From the NCBI RefSeq assembly GCF_020852455.1, contig NZ_JADZAT010000027.1:1-64000 (forward strand): 64,000 nucleotides of DNA, given 5' to 3'. This DNA is from Novosphingobium sp. (GTDB lineage: Bacteria > Pseudomonadota > Alphaproteobacteria > Sphingomonadales > Sphingomonadaceae). The position numbers and the translations under genes are program-made. Below the pieces are notes generated by a model, which had not been told where the DNA came from, did not search any database, and saw only the letters and a list, made by a program, of their open reading frames with translations. Below are positions 8,358 to 16,591 of this stretch, one piece after another; positions within the stretch are counted from its first letter, which is position 1, and each line of letters starts with the position of its first letter.

Positions 8358-10232
8358 TCAGCCGATCCCCAGCACGCCTGCCAGCCGGACCAGCCAGTTA
8401 CGGTCGGCATCACGCGGCAATCCGGCCTCCGGCGCAGGGCAATCAAGGCACAGCGCCTGCGCCCCCTGGACCGTCCCCAGCCGGGCCAGCGCGCCCAGTG
8501 CATTGCGCTGTGCGGCCTGCTGACGCAGCGCCATTTGCGCGAACATATCGCCGCCCGTGCCGGCATCCTCCTCGTCGCCGCCACCCAGCCGCTCAAGCAG
8601 GCTGGCATAGGGATCGACGTCCTTGCCATAGTACTGGGCATGCCAGCTATCGAGCTTGGCCTGCTTCGCCGCCCAGGCCAGCGCATCGTCCAGCCCTCCG
8701 AACTGATCGACCAGGCCGATCTGGCGCGCGGTGCCGCCATCCCAGGCCCGGCCCTGGGCGATGGCATCGACCTGTTCAACGCTTTTGCCGCGCGCCTTGC
8801 CAACCAGACCGATGAACTGCCGGTAACCGGATTCGATCATCCCCTGCATCATCGCCTTGGCTTCGGGCGTGAAGCCGCCGGTGATGTCGGGCTGGCCGCT
8901 CAGCGGAGTGGTGCGCACCCCGTCGGAAGTAACCCCGTATTGCGCCAGGGTCTGTTCGAACGAGGGCACGATCGCGAAGATCCCGATCGAGCCGGTAACC
9001 GTGCCCGGCTGGGCGAAAATCCGCTGGCCGCCGGTCGATATCCAGTAGCCGCCACTGGCCGCGACATTGGCCATCGAAATGGCCACCGGCCGGCCCTTGG
9101 CCTTGAACCGTTCAACCGCCTTGCGCACCTGTTCCGAGGCCAGCGCCGATCCGCCCGGCGAATCGATCCGCAGCACCAGCGCGGCGGCATCATCGGCATT
9201 GGCTTCATCGACCAGCGCCGCGATCCGGTCTCCCCCGGCGGTTCCGGGGCCGGCCTTGCCATCGACGATGTTTCCAGCGACCGTCACCACCGCAACCGCC
9301 TTGCCAGCGCTGTCGCGCGGATGCGCCGCCAGCAGGGCTGACATGCCGGTGTGGGCATAGCTGCCCGGCTTGTCGGTCGATCCGTCAGCCCCGGCCAGTT
9401 CCTTCACCCGATTGCCGAATTCAACATCGTCACCCAGCCGGTCAACCAGTCCGGCCTTGAGCGAAGCCTGCGCCAGATCCCCGTTCGACGCCTTGAGCCA
9501 GCCTTCGGGATCCTTCGTCACCAGCCCCAGCTGGGCCTTGGGACGGGCCTTGGCGACATTGGCCTGCCATTCCTCGAAGATCGCGCCCAGCAGCGCGCCG
9601 CGCGCTTCCTTCGACGGGGCCGAGGCCTTGTCGAGCAGGTAGGGTTCGACGAAATCCTTGTAGGTCCCGACCTTGAAGACGTGGACGTTGACCTTGAAGC
9701 GTTGCAGCAGCCCGGCGAAATAGGTGTGGCTGCCGCCCGGCCCGGCGACCACGGCCCCGCCCATCGGATGGACCCAGGCTTCGCTGGCATGCGCGGCCAG
9801 CATCACGCCATCGTCCAGATAGGCAATCCCATAGGTCAGCACCGGCTTTTTCGCCGCGCGCACCTCGTCCATCGCGGCGCCGATTTCTTCGATGTTGACC
9901 AGCCCGCCGCCGGCAAAGCTCGACAGGTCAAGCACCACCGCCTTGATCCGGTCATCGCTGGCCGCCAGCCGGATCGCCCGGACAACATCGCGGGCGCGGT
10001 ATTCGCGCACCTGGGCGGAACCCGCCAGCAAGGTCAGCGGATCGGCGCTCGCCGGTTCTTCCACCACCGTGCCGTTCAGCCGGATCAGCAGCGCGCCGTC
10101 CCGGACCTGCCCGGCGCTGGGCCGGCTGGTCAGTGCCCCGAACAGCAGCATGAAGAACAACAGCATGAACAGCAGCACCAGGCCGTCCTTGATCGCGACA
10201 AGCAGGTGCCAGACCTTGCGGGCAAAAATCAT
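8358..10232 (-). CDS. sppA: signal peptide peptidase SppA, 67K type
   Basis: Inner-membrane serine protease that degrades cleaved signal peptides. The 624-residue length and duplicated S49 fold match the long (E. coli-type) SppA. An N-terminal membrane anchor is visible (GLVLLFMLLFFMLLFGAL). The general-base Lys lies in VGTYKDFVEPY near residue 192 of the first repeat. The nucleophilic Ser is in AASGGYWIST near residue 392 of the second repeat, after IDSPGGSALASEQ. ATG 10232 (MIFARKVWHLL) was chosen because it places the anchor at the N-terminus; the in-frame 10277 start adds 15 atypical residues. Divergent from pyrB. Confidence 0.93.
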   Translation of the reverse strand: MIFARKVWHLLVAIKDGLVLLFMLLFFMLLFGALTSRPSAGQVRDGALLIRLNGTVVEEPASADPLTLLAGSAQVREYRARDVVRAIRLAASDDRIKAVVLDLSSFAGGGLVNIEEIGAAMDEVRAAKKPVLTYGIAYLDDGVMLAAHASEAWVHPMGGAVVAGPGGSHTYFAGLLQRFKVNVHVFKVGTYKDFVEPYLLDKASAPSKEARGALLGAIFEEWQANVAKARPKAQLGLVTKDPEGWLKASNGDLAQASLKAGLVDRLGDDVEFGNRVKELAGADGSTDKPGSYAHTGMSALLAAHPRDSAGKAVAVVTVAGNIVDGKAGPGTAGGDRIAALVDEANADDAAALVLRIDSPGGSALASEQVRKAVERFKAKGRPVAISMANVAASGGYWISTGGQRIFAQPGTVTGSIGIFAIVPSFEQTLAQYGVTSDGVRTTPLSGQPDITGGFTPEAKAMMQGMIESGYRQFIGLVGKARGKSVEQVDAIAQGRAWDGGTARQIGLVDQFGGLDDALAWAAKQAKLDSWHAQYYGKDVDPYASLLERLGGGDEEDAGTGGDMFAQMALRQQAAQRNALGALARLGTVQGAQALCLDCPAPEAGLPRDADRNWLVRLAGVLGIG

Positions 10233-10360
10233 TGGGGTGTCCCGTTGGAAAGTGTTGCCAGCGACATAGGCAGGCATTTCACGAATGACCAGTCTTCGGT
10301 CGATGAACTGCCGACTGCGCCTTGCGGACTGCGCATCGCCTCGCTATGGCACCGTCTTCA

Positions 10361-11356
10361 ATGACATCGCCGAACCATGACGCGACGGGCCGCTATCCGG
10401 CAGGCTCCGCCGCCTTTCCGCACCGCAGCCTGACCGGGCTGGCGGGACTGGCCCCGTGGGAGATCCTGTTCCTGCTCGACGAGGCCGAGCAATGGGTCGA
10501 ACTGAACCGCCAGCCGCACAAGCGCGTTGACCGGCTGGCCGGGCTGACGATCATCAACGCCTTCTTCGAAAACAGCACGCGCACGCTGCTGAGCTTCGAG
10601 ATTGCGGGCAAGCGGCTGGGCGCCGATGTGGTCAACATGCACGCCGCGCAAAGCTCTGTGAAAAAGGGCGAGACGCTGATCGACACGGCGATGACGCTGA
10701 ACGCGATGCACGCCGATGCGATCGTGATCCGCCACCAGAGCTCGGGTGCGGTGCGGCTGATTGCCGACAAGGTCGATTGCCCGGTGCTCAACGCCGGGGA
10801 CGGCCAGCATGAACACCCCACCCAGGGCCTGCTCGATGCGCTGACCATCCGCCATGCCAAAGGCGCGGAGTTCGCCGGGCTGCGCGTGGTGATCTGCGGC
10901 GATATCCTGCACAGCCGGGTGGCGCGATCGAACATCCACTGCCTGACCACGCTGGGCGCCGACGTGCGGGTCTGCGCGCCGCCGGCGCTGATGCCCGCTG
11001 ATATCGAGGCGCTGAAGGTGACCCCGTTCCACGATTTCGACGCCGCGCTGGCCGGGGCCGATGTGGTGATGATGCTGCGCCTCCAGCAAGAGCGGATGAG
11101 CGGCCAGTTCATCCCTTCTCCGCGCGAATACCGCCATCTCTACGGTCTGACGCTGGACCGGCTGGCCAGGGCCCGCGGTGATGCGCTGGTGATGCACCCG
11201 GGGCCGATGAACCGCGGGGTCGAAATCGACAGCAATGTGGCCGACCTGGCCGGGCGCAGCGCGATTACCACCCAGGTCGAAATGGGCGTGGCGATCCGGA
11301 TGGCCTGCCTTGACGTACTGACCCGAAGGACCCGCGGTGTGGAGGGCTGGCAATGA
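10361..11356 (+). CDS. pyrB: aspartate carbamoyltransferase catalytic subunit
   Basis: Condenses carbamoyl phosphate with aspartate in pyrimidine synthesis. The 331-residue protein has the carbamoyl-phosphate loop ([12 protein letters not shown]), the SSVKKGETL loop, [14 protein letters not shown], and the [10 protein letters not shown] aspartate-domain motif. ATG 10361 was chosen; ATG 10346 and TTG 10322 are in frame but have no better ribosome binding site. The stop overlaps the following dihydroorotase homologue by ATGA (11353-11356), implying translational coupling and equimolar production. No pyrI-type regulatory gene is adjacent. The coupling to a dihydroorotase-like gene recalls the pyrB-pyrC' arrangement of Pseudomonas, where the inactive partner supports assembly. 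Confidence 0.95.
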   Translation: MTSPNHDATGRYPAGSAAFPHRSLTGLAGLAPWEILFLLDEAEQWVELNRQPHKRVDRLAGLTIINAFFENSTRTLLSFEIAGKRLGADVVNMHAAQSSVKKGETLIDTAMTLNAMHADAIVIRHQSSGAVRLIADKVDCPVLNAGDGQHEHPTQGLLDALTIRHAKGAEFAGLRVVICGDILHSRVARSNIHCLTTLGADVRVCAPPALMPADIEALKVTPFHDFDAALAGADVVMMLRLQQERMSGQFIPSPREYRHLYGLTLDRLARARGDALVMHPGPMNRGVEIDSNVADLAGRSAITTQVEMGVAIRMACLDVLTRRTRGVEGWQ

Positions 11357-12585
11357 GCGCGCCGCGTCCCCTGACCATCACCGGCGGCCAGCTGGTGCTG
11401 CCCGGCAGGCCTCCTGCCCCCGGATCGCTGCGCTGCGAAGGCGGCGTGATCACTGCAATCGGCGGGGCCATCGCCGGCCCGGATGACCTGGTGATCGAAG
11501 CCCGCGGCGCGCTGATCGCGCCCGGGCTGGTCGACCTGGGGGTCTTCGCGATCGACAAGCCGGCCTTCCATTTCGGCGGGATCACCCGCGCCGCGCTGAT
11601 GCCCGATCAGGGCGTCGTGCTCGACAAGCCCAGCTCGGTCCGCTTTGCCGCGCAATCGGGCAAGCCCGACCTGTGGGTCCACCCGCTGGCTGCCGCGACC
11701 CGCGATCTGGCGGGCACCGAAATCGCCGAACTGGCGCTGATGCGCGATGCCGGGGCCCGCGCGGTCGCCACCGGGCGCCGCTGGATCGGCGATTCGGGCA
11801 CGATGCACCGCTTGCTGTCCTATGCCGCAATGCTGGGACTGGTGGTGATCACCCATGCCGAAGACGGCGGGATGACCGGATCGGCGGTGGCCACCGCCGG
11901 CGAAATGGCGACCCGGCTGGGCCTGCCCTCTGCGCCTTCGGCCGCCGAGGCCCTGGCGATCGCGCGCGATCTGGCGCTGGCTGAACTGACCGGCGCGCGG
12001 ATCCACTTCCGCCAGGTTACCACCGCAGCCGGGCTTGACCTGGTCCGCGCGGCCAAGGCGCGCGGGATCAGGGTGACTGCCGGGGTAACCCCGGCACATT
12101 TCATGCTGTCGGACACGGCGATCAGCGATTTCCGCACCTTCACCCGGCTGTCCCCGCCGCTGCGCAGCGAGGCTGACCGGCAGGCGGTGCTGGCGGCCTT
12201 GGCCGATGGCACGATCGACGTGGTCGCCTCGGGCCACGATCCGCGCGGGCCGGAAGACAAGCGCCTGCCCTTTGCCGATGCCGAACCGGGCATGGCCGGG
12301 GCCGAAACGCTGCTGGCGCTGACGCTGGGTCTGGTCCGCGATGGCGTGATCGACCTGCCCCGCGCCTTCGATCTGCTGGCTGCCAACCCGGCCCGGTTGC
12401 TGGGGGTGCAGGCCGGCCGGCTTGAACACGGGCTTGAGGCGGATCTGGCGCTGATCGATCCGGCCAAGCCGTGGGTGGTCGATTCGGACAGGATGGCCGC
12501 CGCCGCCGGTAACACCCCGTTTGACAAGCAGGGGGTGGAAGGCCGCGTCATCGCGCTGTTCAAGGGCGGCGCAGCGGTAGGCTGA
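11353..12585 (+). CDS. dihydroorotase homologue lacking canonical metal ligands (PyrC'/PyrX-like)
   Basis: A 410-residue amidohydrolase-fold protein, the length of class I dihydroorotases. The conserved strand PGLVDLGVF (residues 57-65) replaces the metal-binding DxHxH: the positions expected to be His hold Gly63 and Phe65. The segment normally reading HxxH is HFRQ (218-221), with Gln in place of the second His. The catalytic TDHAPH is SGHDPR (293-298), with Gly294 in place of the catalytic Asp. His168 in THAED is kept. Seen in sequence: an intact frame with key residues lost. Inferred: it is probably inactive and acts as a structural partner of PyrB, as described for Pseudomonas PyrC'. If so, a true pyrC must lie elsewhere. 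The start overlaps pyrB by four bases. Confidence 0.85.
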   Translation: MSAPRPLTITGGQLVLPGRPPAPGSLRCEGGVITAIGGAIAGPDDLVIEARGALIAPGLVDLGVFAIDKPAFHFGGITRAALMPDQGVVLDKPSSVRFAAQSGKPDLWVHPLAAATRDLAGTEIAELALMRDAGARAVATGRRWIGDSGTMHRLLSYAAMLGLVVITHAEDGGMTGSAVATAGEMATRLGLPSAPSAAEALAIARDLALAELTGARIHFRQVTTAAGLDLVRAAKARGIRVTAGVTPAHFMLSDTAISDFRTFTRLSPPLRSEADRQAVLAALADGTIDVVASGHDPRGPEDKRLPFADAEPGMAGAETLLALTLGLVRDGVIDLPRAFDLLAANPARLLGVQAGRLEHGLEADLALIDPAKPWVVDSDRMAAAAGNTPFDKQGVEGRVIALFKGGAAVG

Positions 12586-12594
12586 AACACAAAA

Positions 12595-12616
12595 CCCCTC
12601 CCGCGATGGGGAGGGG
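12595..12616 (-). terminator. rho-independent terminator between convergent genes
   Basis: Stem CCCCTCCC/GGGAGGGG with a 6-base loop. On the minus strand it is followed by TTTTGTGTTT, so it mainly ends the SPOR-domain gene. It could also slow transcription leaving pyrC. Confidence 0.7.
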
Positions 12617-12645
12617 CTGCGATCCCGTTATCGGGTTATGTTCGG

Positions 12646-14100
12646 TTATTTCTTGCGGGCGTTGGCCGGGCCAGCCGGGGCCTTGGCAACCGGTGCGGGC
12701 GCGGCCTTGGGCTTGAACGCCAGCTTCGGCGCGGCCTTGACCTTTGCCCGGGCATAGGCCGGAGCATTGCGCGACGTGCTGACCGAATAGGCGAAGCACA
12801 CCCCGCCACGGTTCTTCACCGCCGAGCACAGCCCGCCGGCACCGCGACCATCAAGCCCGGCAGCGGCGACGCGCCAATAGCGCTTGCCCTTCACCGTGGC
12901 CTGGCTGATCGCCATCTTGAAATTGCGCAGTTCGGGGTTCTTCTTGGCGTAGTAACCCCAGGCGCGGCGAGCGCCCTGCTCGCTGGCGAACGAGCCGAGC
13001 TGGACGGCGTGGCTCGAGCCCTTGCCAGCCACGCGGGCCGCAACATGACGCGGACGCAGACCGGGGCGATGGGCAACCGCCTTGGGCTTGGCCGGAACCA
13101 CCGCCGCCGCGACGCGCACCGGGCGCGGCTTGGCCTTGGCAACCGGCGCGCTGTCAGGCGCCGCGGGCAGCGGCTGAACCACTTCGCCGGAATTGAATTG
13201 CTGCGAGAACGCCTCGGGCGTCTGTTCGGCCTGGGCCACGGCGGGAGCATCGACCGGGCGATACTGGGCCAGTGAGGCAGCATTTTCGCCGGTGGCCGGC
13301 AGTTCGCCGCCCGGAGCCGGATTGCGTGCTGCGCCGGTTTCAGCAGCCAGCTGGACCTGATCGCCATTGGCACTGAGCGCCAGAGCGGCGGGCTGGCCCG
13401 CATCGGCCCGCATCGGCGCCTTGAGCAGGCTGGCGACACGCAGCTTCGAATCTTCCGGCTTGGCCTGCGCGGCCCAGCCCGACAGGCGGCTATCAAGCTG
13501 ATCGGCCGGCACATCCTGCGCGGCCATCAGCCGGGCTTCGCGCCAGCGCCCGTCCAGCGCAAAAGCATAGGCCAGGTTCTGGCGCAGCTTGGGCGACTTG
13601 TCGCCAGCGCGCAGCGCGTCGGTCAGGATCGCGACACCGCGCCCTGTTTCACCGGCCAGCGCATAGGCCAGGCCCAGGTCCGAAGCCGGGATGGCATCGC
13701 GCCAGTCATTGAGGATGCCCACGGCTTCCTGGCCGCGGCCCGCACCGATATAGGCCAGCGACAGCGACAGCGCGGTCTTGGTCGAATTGTCGCCCAGCTT
13801 CATCGCATCGTTGAAGGTGGTCACCGCACTATCGAAGCGGCCGGCGCGCAGATAGGCCTGGGCCAGCAGCGCACGATAGCCCGCTTCGCGCGGATTGGCC
13901 GCAACCACAGCTTCGGCCAGACCGATCGCCTTTTCCGCATCACCCTTGACCAAGGCCTTCTGGGCTTCGGCGGCAGTCTTGTCGGGCGTGTTCTTGGCGA
14001 CAGCGCCAGTGCTGAAGCCAACGCTTGCGGCCATGGCCACGGCGATCGCCCCGGCAACACCGATTGGCAGGACCGAACGACGGATGCGGTTGCTATTCAT
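12646..14100 (-). CDS. TPR and SPOR domain protein, exported
   Basis: A 484-residue protein with a signal-peptide-like N-terminus (hydrophobic VLPIGVAGAIAVAMAASVGF, then GAVAKN). Tetratricopeptide-like helices span about residues 40-190 (AEKAIGLAEAVVAANPREAGYRA is one unit). A Pro/Ala-rich linker follows, then a SPOR domain near residues 358-435 (SHAVQLGSFASEQGARRAWG). SPOR domains bind denuded septal peptidoglycan, so a division-site envelope role is likely. The tail is Lys/Ala/Pro-rich. It is the third gene of a minus-strand run after parA-like and RHH genes, 27 bases downstream of the latter. Confidence 0.85.
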   Translation of the reverse strand: MNSNRIRRSVLPIGVAGAIAVAMAASVGFSTGAVAKNTPDKTAAEAQKALVKGDAEKAIGLAEAVVAANPREAGYRALLAQAYLRAGRFDSAVTTFNDAMKLGDNSTKTALSLSLAYIGAGRGQEAVGILNDWRDAIPASDLGLAYALAGETGRGVAILTDALRAGDKSPKLRQNLAYAFALDGRWREARLMAAQDVPADQLDSRLSGWAAQAKPEDSKLRVASLLKAPMRADAGQPAALALSANGDQVQLAAETGAARNPAPGGELPATGENAASLAQYRPVDAPAVAQAEQTPEAFSQQFNSGEVVQPLPAAPDSAPVAKAKPRPVRVAAAVVPAKPKAVAHRPGLRPRHVAARVAGKGSSHAVQLGSFASEQGARRAWGYYAKKNPELRNFKMAISQATVKGKRYWRVAAAGLDGRGAGGLCSAVKNRGGVCFAYSVSTSRNAPAYARAKVKAAPKLAFKPKAAPAPVAKAPAGPANARKK

Positions 14101-14127
14101 GGGGAAAACTCCCTTCCTCTCAAAACT

Positions 14128-14583
14128 TTACTTGCGACGCTTGGCCACGTGGGCGGCCAGTTCGGCGACATCGGGCAGGCTGTCGAGCAGCTCGTCGAGC
14201 GCCTGGGTAACCAGTTGCTGGGCGCTGCGACCCTTTACCGTGCAGGCCAGCCGCAGCTTGAGGTGGCGTTCGGCATCGACCCGCAGCGTGAAAGCCGCGC
14301 GGCGGCCATCGGCCAGCGCCGAGCGGCGATCCTGGGCCACCTTGTCAGCGATTGCGCGCTGCTGGCGGACCACTGCGGGAACATGCGCTTCGACGCGCGA
14401 TTCCGCGTTGATGGGAACCACTTCGGCTTCATGCGCCGGGTGATCGTGCCCCATGTCGTTCCAGCCGAGATCCTCGTGGCTGACCATCACCGCACTCGCC
14501 TGCGAACGCATCGCGGGCTTGGCGCCGCCCTTGCGCGCCAGCAGGGTCGGGCTCAGCGAGGCGAAGGGTTTGGGATCGGCCAT
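14128..14583 (-). CDS. ParA-associated protein with C-terminal ribbon-helix-helix-like domain
   Basis: A 151-residue protein beginning MADPKPFASLSPTLLARKGG. The first 75 or so residues look disordered (His/Ala/Pro-rich). The C-terminal part has a strand AAFTLRVDAERHLKLRL followed by two helices (RSAQQLVTQALDELLDSL), the pattern of an RHH (CopG/ParG-like) DNA-binding fold. ATG 14583 was chosen because GGGAGC precedes it and it starts 14 bases after the ParA stop. The arrangement of ParA, then a small protein with a flexible N-terminus and RHH C-terminus, matches the ParF-ParG type Ib partition pair. The fold assignment is by eye; function as a centromere-binding partner is inferred. Confidence 0.7.
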   Translation of the reverse strand: MADPKPFASLSPTLLARKGGAKPAMRSQASAVMVSHEDLGWNDMGHDHPAHEAEVVPINAESRVEAHVPAVVRQQRAIADKVAQDRRSALADGRRAAFTLRVDAERHLKLRLACTVKGRSAQQLVTQALDELLDSLPDVAELAAHVAKRRK

Positions 14584-14597
14584 GCCCCGGTGCTCCC

Positions 14598-15317
14598 TTA
14601 CGAGCCCGCGACGCGGCGACCGAAGCCGCCAGCCGGGCGATGCACGCCCTGGATCGAGGAAACGCTGGTCGGCGCAGCAAAGACGGTGCGGCGGAAGTTC
14701 TTTTCCAGCCGATCGGAAATGTAGTTCCACAGTGCGGTCACTTCGGCAGCGCTGCGGCCGTTGGGATCGACTTCCATCACCGTGCGGCCATCGATCATCG
14801 AAGCCGCGAAATCGGTGCGGTGGTGCAGCGTGATCGGCGCAACAGTGCCATGCTGCGAAAGGGCAACGGCGGCTTCCGAAGTGATCTTGGCCTTGGGGGT
14901 GGCGGCGTTGACCACAAAGATCAGCGGCTTGCCGGCGCGTTCGCACAGGTCAACCGTGGCGCCCACGGCGCGCAGGTCATGCGGGCTGGGGCGGGTCGGC
15001 ACGACAATCAGTTCGGCCACCGCGATGACCGACTGGATCGCCATGGTGATCGCCGGCGGCGTATCGATGACAGCCAGGCGGAAGCCCTGCTGGCGCAGTA
15101 CCGCAAGATCCGAAGCCAGCCGCGCAACCGTGGTCTGGGCGAAAGCGGGGAATTCATCCTCGCGTTCGTTCCACCAATCGGCCAGCGATCCCTGCGGATC
15201 GATGTCAATCAGCACAACCGGCCCTGCGCCGGCGCGCTGAGCCTGCACGGCCAGGTGCCCGGACAAGGTCGTCTTGCCCGATCCGCCCTTCTGTGATGCC
15301 AATGCCAATACGCGCAA
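14598..15317 (-). CDS. ParA/MinD-family ATPase (orphan, no parB nearby)
   Basis: A 239-residue P-loop ATPase with a deviant Walker A (ASQKGGSGKTTLSG, residues 8-21, with the signature Lys), switch I DIDPQGSLADWW and Walker B AVIDTPPA. It dimerises on ATP and probably binds DNA non-specifically to position cargo. Start is TTG 15317, preceded by AGGGGG 8 bases upstream; there is no better ATG or GTG before the P-loop, so a rare TTG start is well supported. It leads a three-gene run with an RHH-like protein and a TPR/SPOR protein. It is not the chromosomal ParA of the parAB locus as far as context shows. Confident about family, unsure about cargo. Confidence 0.9.
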   Translation of the reverse strand: MRVLALASQKGGSGKTTLSGHLAVQAQRAGAGPVVLIDIDPQGSLADWWNEREDEFPAFAQTTVARLASDLAVLRQQGFRLAVIDTPPAITMAIQSVIAVAELIVVPTRPSPHDLRAVGATVDLCERAGKPLIFVVNAATPKAKITSEAAVALSQHGTVAPITLHHRTDFAASMIDGRTVMEVDPNGRSAAEVTALWNYISDRLEKNFRRTVFAAPTSVSSIQGVHRPAGGFGRRVAGS

Positions 15318-15568
15318 AGCAATTCCCCCTAAGAAAATGCAGCTAACCCAATTCGACTTGCCGTGGGGGATCGCAGATCGTTCCTAATTTTGAGTTAACG
15401 CGGGCAGCGGGGGGGCCTGCCCCGGGTTCATTCCAAGTGCATAAATCCTTTGCTAAACTTCCATTTACTATGTCAGTTTACCAATGAAGGTCGCTGCCGG
15501 TGGGACCAGGGCGGGCGCGGTTGCGCTGCCGGGCTTAACCGGACAGCCTGGCGAACAGGAAATTTTCG

Positions 15569-16591
15569 ATGCAGCACAAAAGCTTGATTGCCGCGCTTAT
15601 GCTTGGTTCGGGAGTGATTCTCTCTGCCCCGGCAAGTGCCGATACCAAGGCGGGAGTCGATGCCTGGACGCGCGGTGACTATGCTGCCGCGGTCAGGGAA
15701 TGGGAGGCCCAGGCCCCCAAGGGTGATGCCGATGCGGTGTTCAATCTGGGTCAGGCCTACAAGCTGGGCAAGGGCGTAAAGCAGGACCTGATCAAGGCCG
15801 AGCAGCTGTTTGGCCAGGCCGCCGCGCTTGGCCATCTACAGGCCGCCGACAACTATGGCCTGCTGCTGTTCCAGCGCGGCGACAAGGCGCGCGGGCTGCC
15901 CTATATCCGCGCCGCCGCCGATCGCGGCGATCCGCGCGCGCAGTACCTGCTGGGGATCATGCACTTCAACGGCGAGCTTGTGCCCAAGGATTGGGTCCGG
16001 GCCTATGCGCTGACCACGCTGGCGCAGCAGCAGGGGCTGCCGCAGGCAACCAATGCGCTGACCCAGATGAACGAACACATTCCCTATGACCAGCGCCAGC
16101 AAGGGGTGCAGCTGGCCGGCGAGCTGGCCAGCCAGGCGGACGCGACGCGTGCCCGCCAGCTGGCTGCGGTCGATCTGGGCAATCAGGTGCCCAGCCCGCC
16201 CCCGGTCAGTCCAGTCAAAGGCCCGAACGTGGCAGTTGCCACTCCGGCACCGCCCCCGGCTCCGCGTCCGGTGGTGGTCCACAAGAACCCGCCTCCGGGT
16301 GTGATCGTGCCGCCGCCAGCCCCGTCGCCGCGACCCGCACCGGCCCCGCCGGCGGTCGCCGCCGGGGGCACCTGGCGCATCCAGCTGGGCGCCTTTGGCG
16401 TCGCCGCCAATGCCGATGCCCTGTGGGCGCGGATCAAGAGCCGACCCGAAGTGGCCGGGCACCAGCGGCTGAACGTAAAGTCCGGAGCGGTGACCAAGCT
16501 GCAGGCCGGCGGCTATAGCCAGGCCGCCGCCCAGGCCGCCTGTACCAAGCTGAAGGCGGCGGGCTTTACCTGCGTGGCGGTACCCAACTGA
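15569..16591 (+). CDS. Sel1-repeat and SPOR domain exported protein
   Basis: A 340-residue protein with a signal peptide (MQHKSLIAALMLGSGVILSAPASA). Sel1-like repeats span about residues 45-155 (DADAVFNLGQAYKLGKGVKQD, then DPRAQYLLGIMHFNGE). A long Pro-rich linker (200-265) leads to a C-terminal SPOR domain (WRIQLGAFGVAANADALW). Expected in the periplasm at septal peptidoglycan. It is divergent from the ParA operon, whose last gene also carries SPOR, so two SPOR proteins flank the ParA unit. CAGGAAA precedes the start. Its stop overlaps the probable CTG start of the DUF418 gene. Confidence 0.87.
   Translation: MQHKSLIAALMLGSGVILSAPASADTKAGVDAWTRGDYAAAVREWEAQAPKGDADAVFNLGQAYKLGKGVKQDLIKAEQLFGQAAALGHLQAADNYGLLLFQRGDKARGLPYIRAAADRGDPRAQYLLGIMHFNGELVPKDWVRAYALTTLAQQQGLPQATNALTQMNEHIPYDQRQQGVQLAGELASQADATRARQLAAVDLGNQVPSPPPVSPVKGPNVAVATPAPPPAPRPVVVHKNPPPGVIVPPPAPSPRPAPAPPAVAAGGTWRIQLGAFGVAANADALWARIKSRPEVAGHQRLNVKSGAVTKLQAGGYSQAAAQAACTKLKAAGFTCVAVPN

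Noticed and set aside
8358..9341. Several 300-codon plus-strand frames opposite sppA
   Set aside because: They are shadow frames; the minus strand shows both SppA catalytic motifs and a membrane anchor.
15401..15422. GGGCAG/CTGCCC hairpin and short AT-rich motifs between parA and the Sel1/SPOR gene as a parS or iteron site
   Set aside because: No direct repeats or 16-bp parS-like palindrome are present; the hairpin alone is weak evidence.
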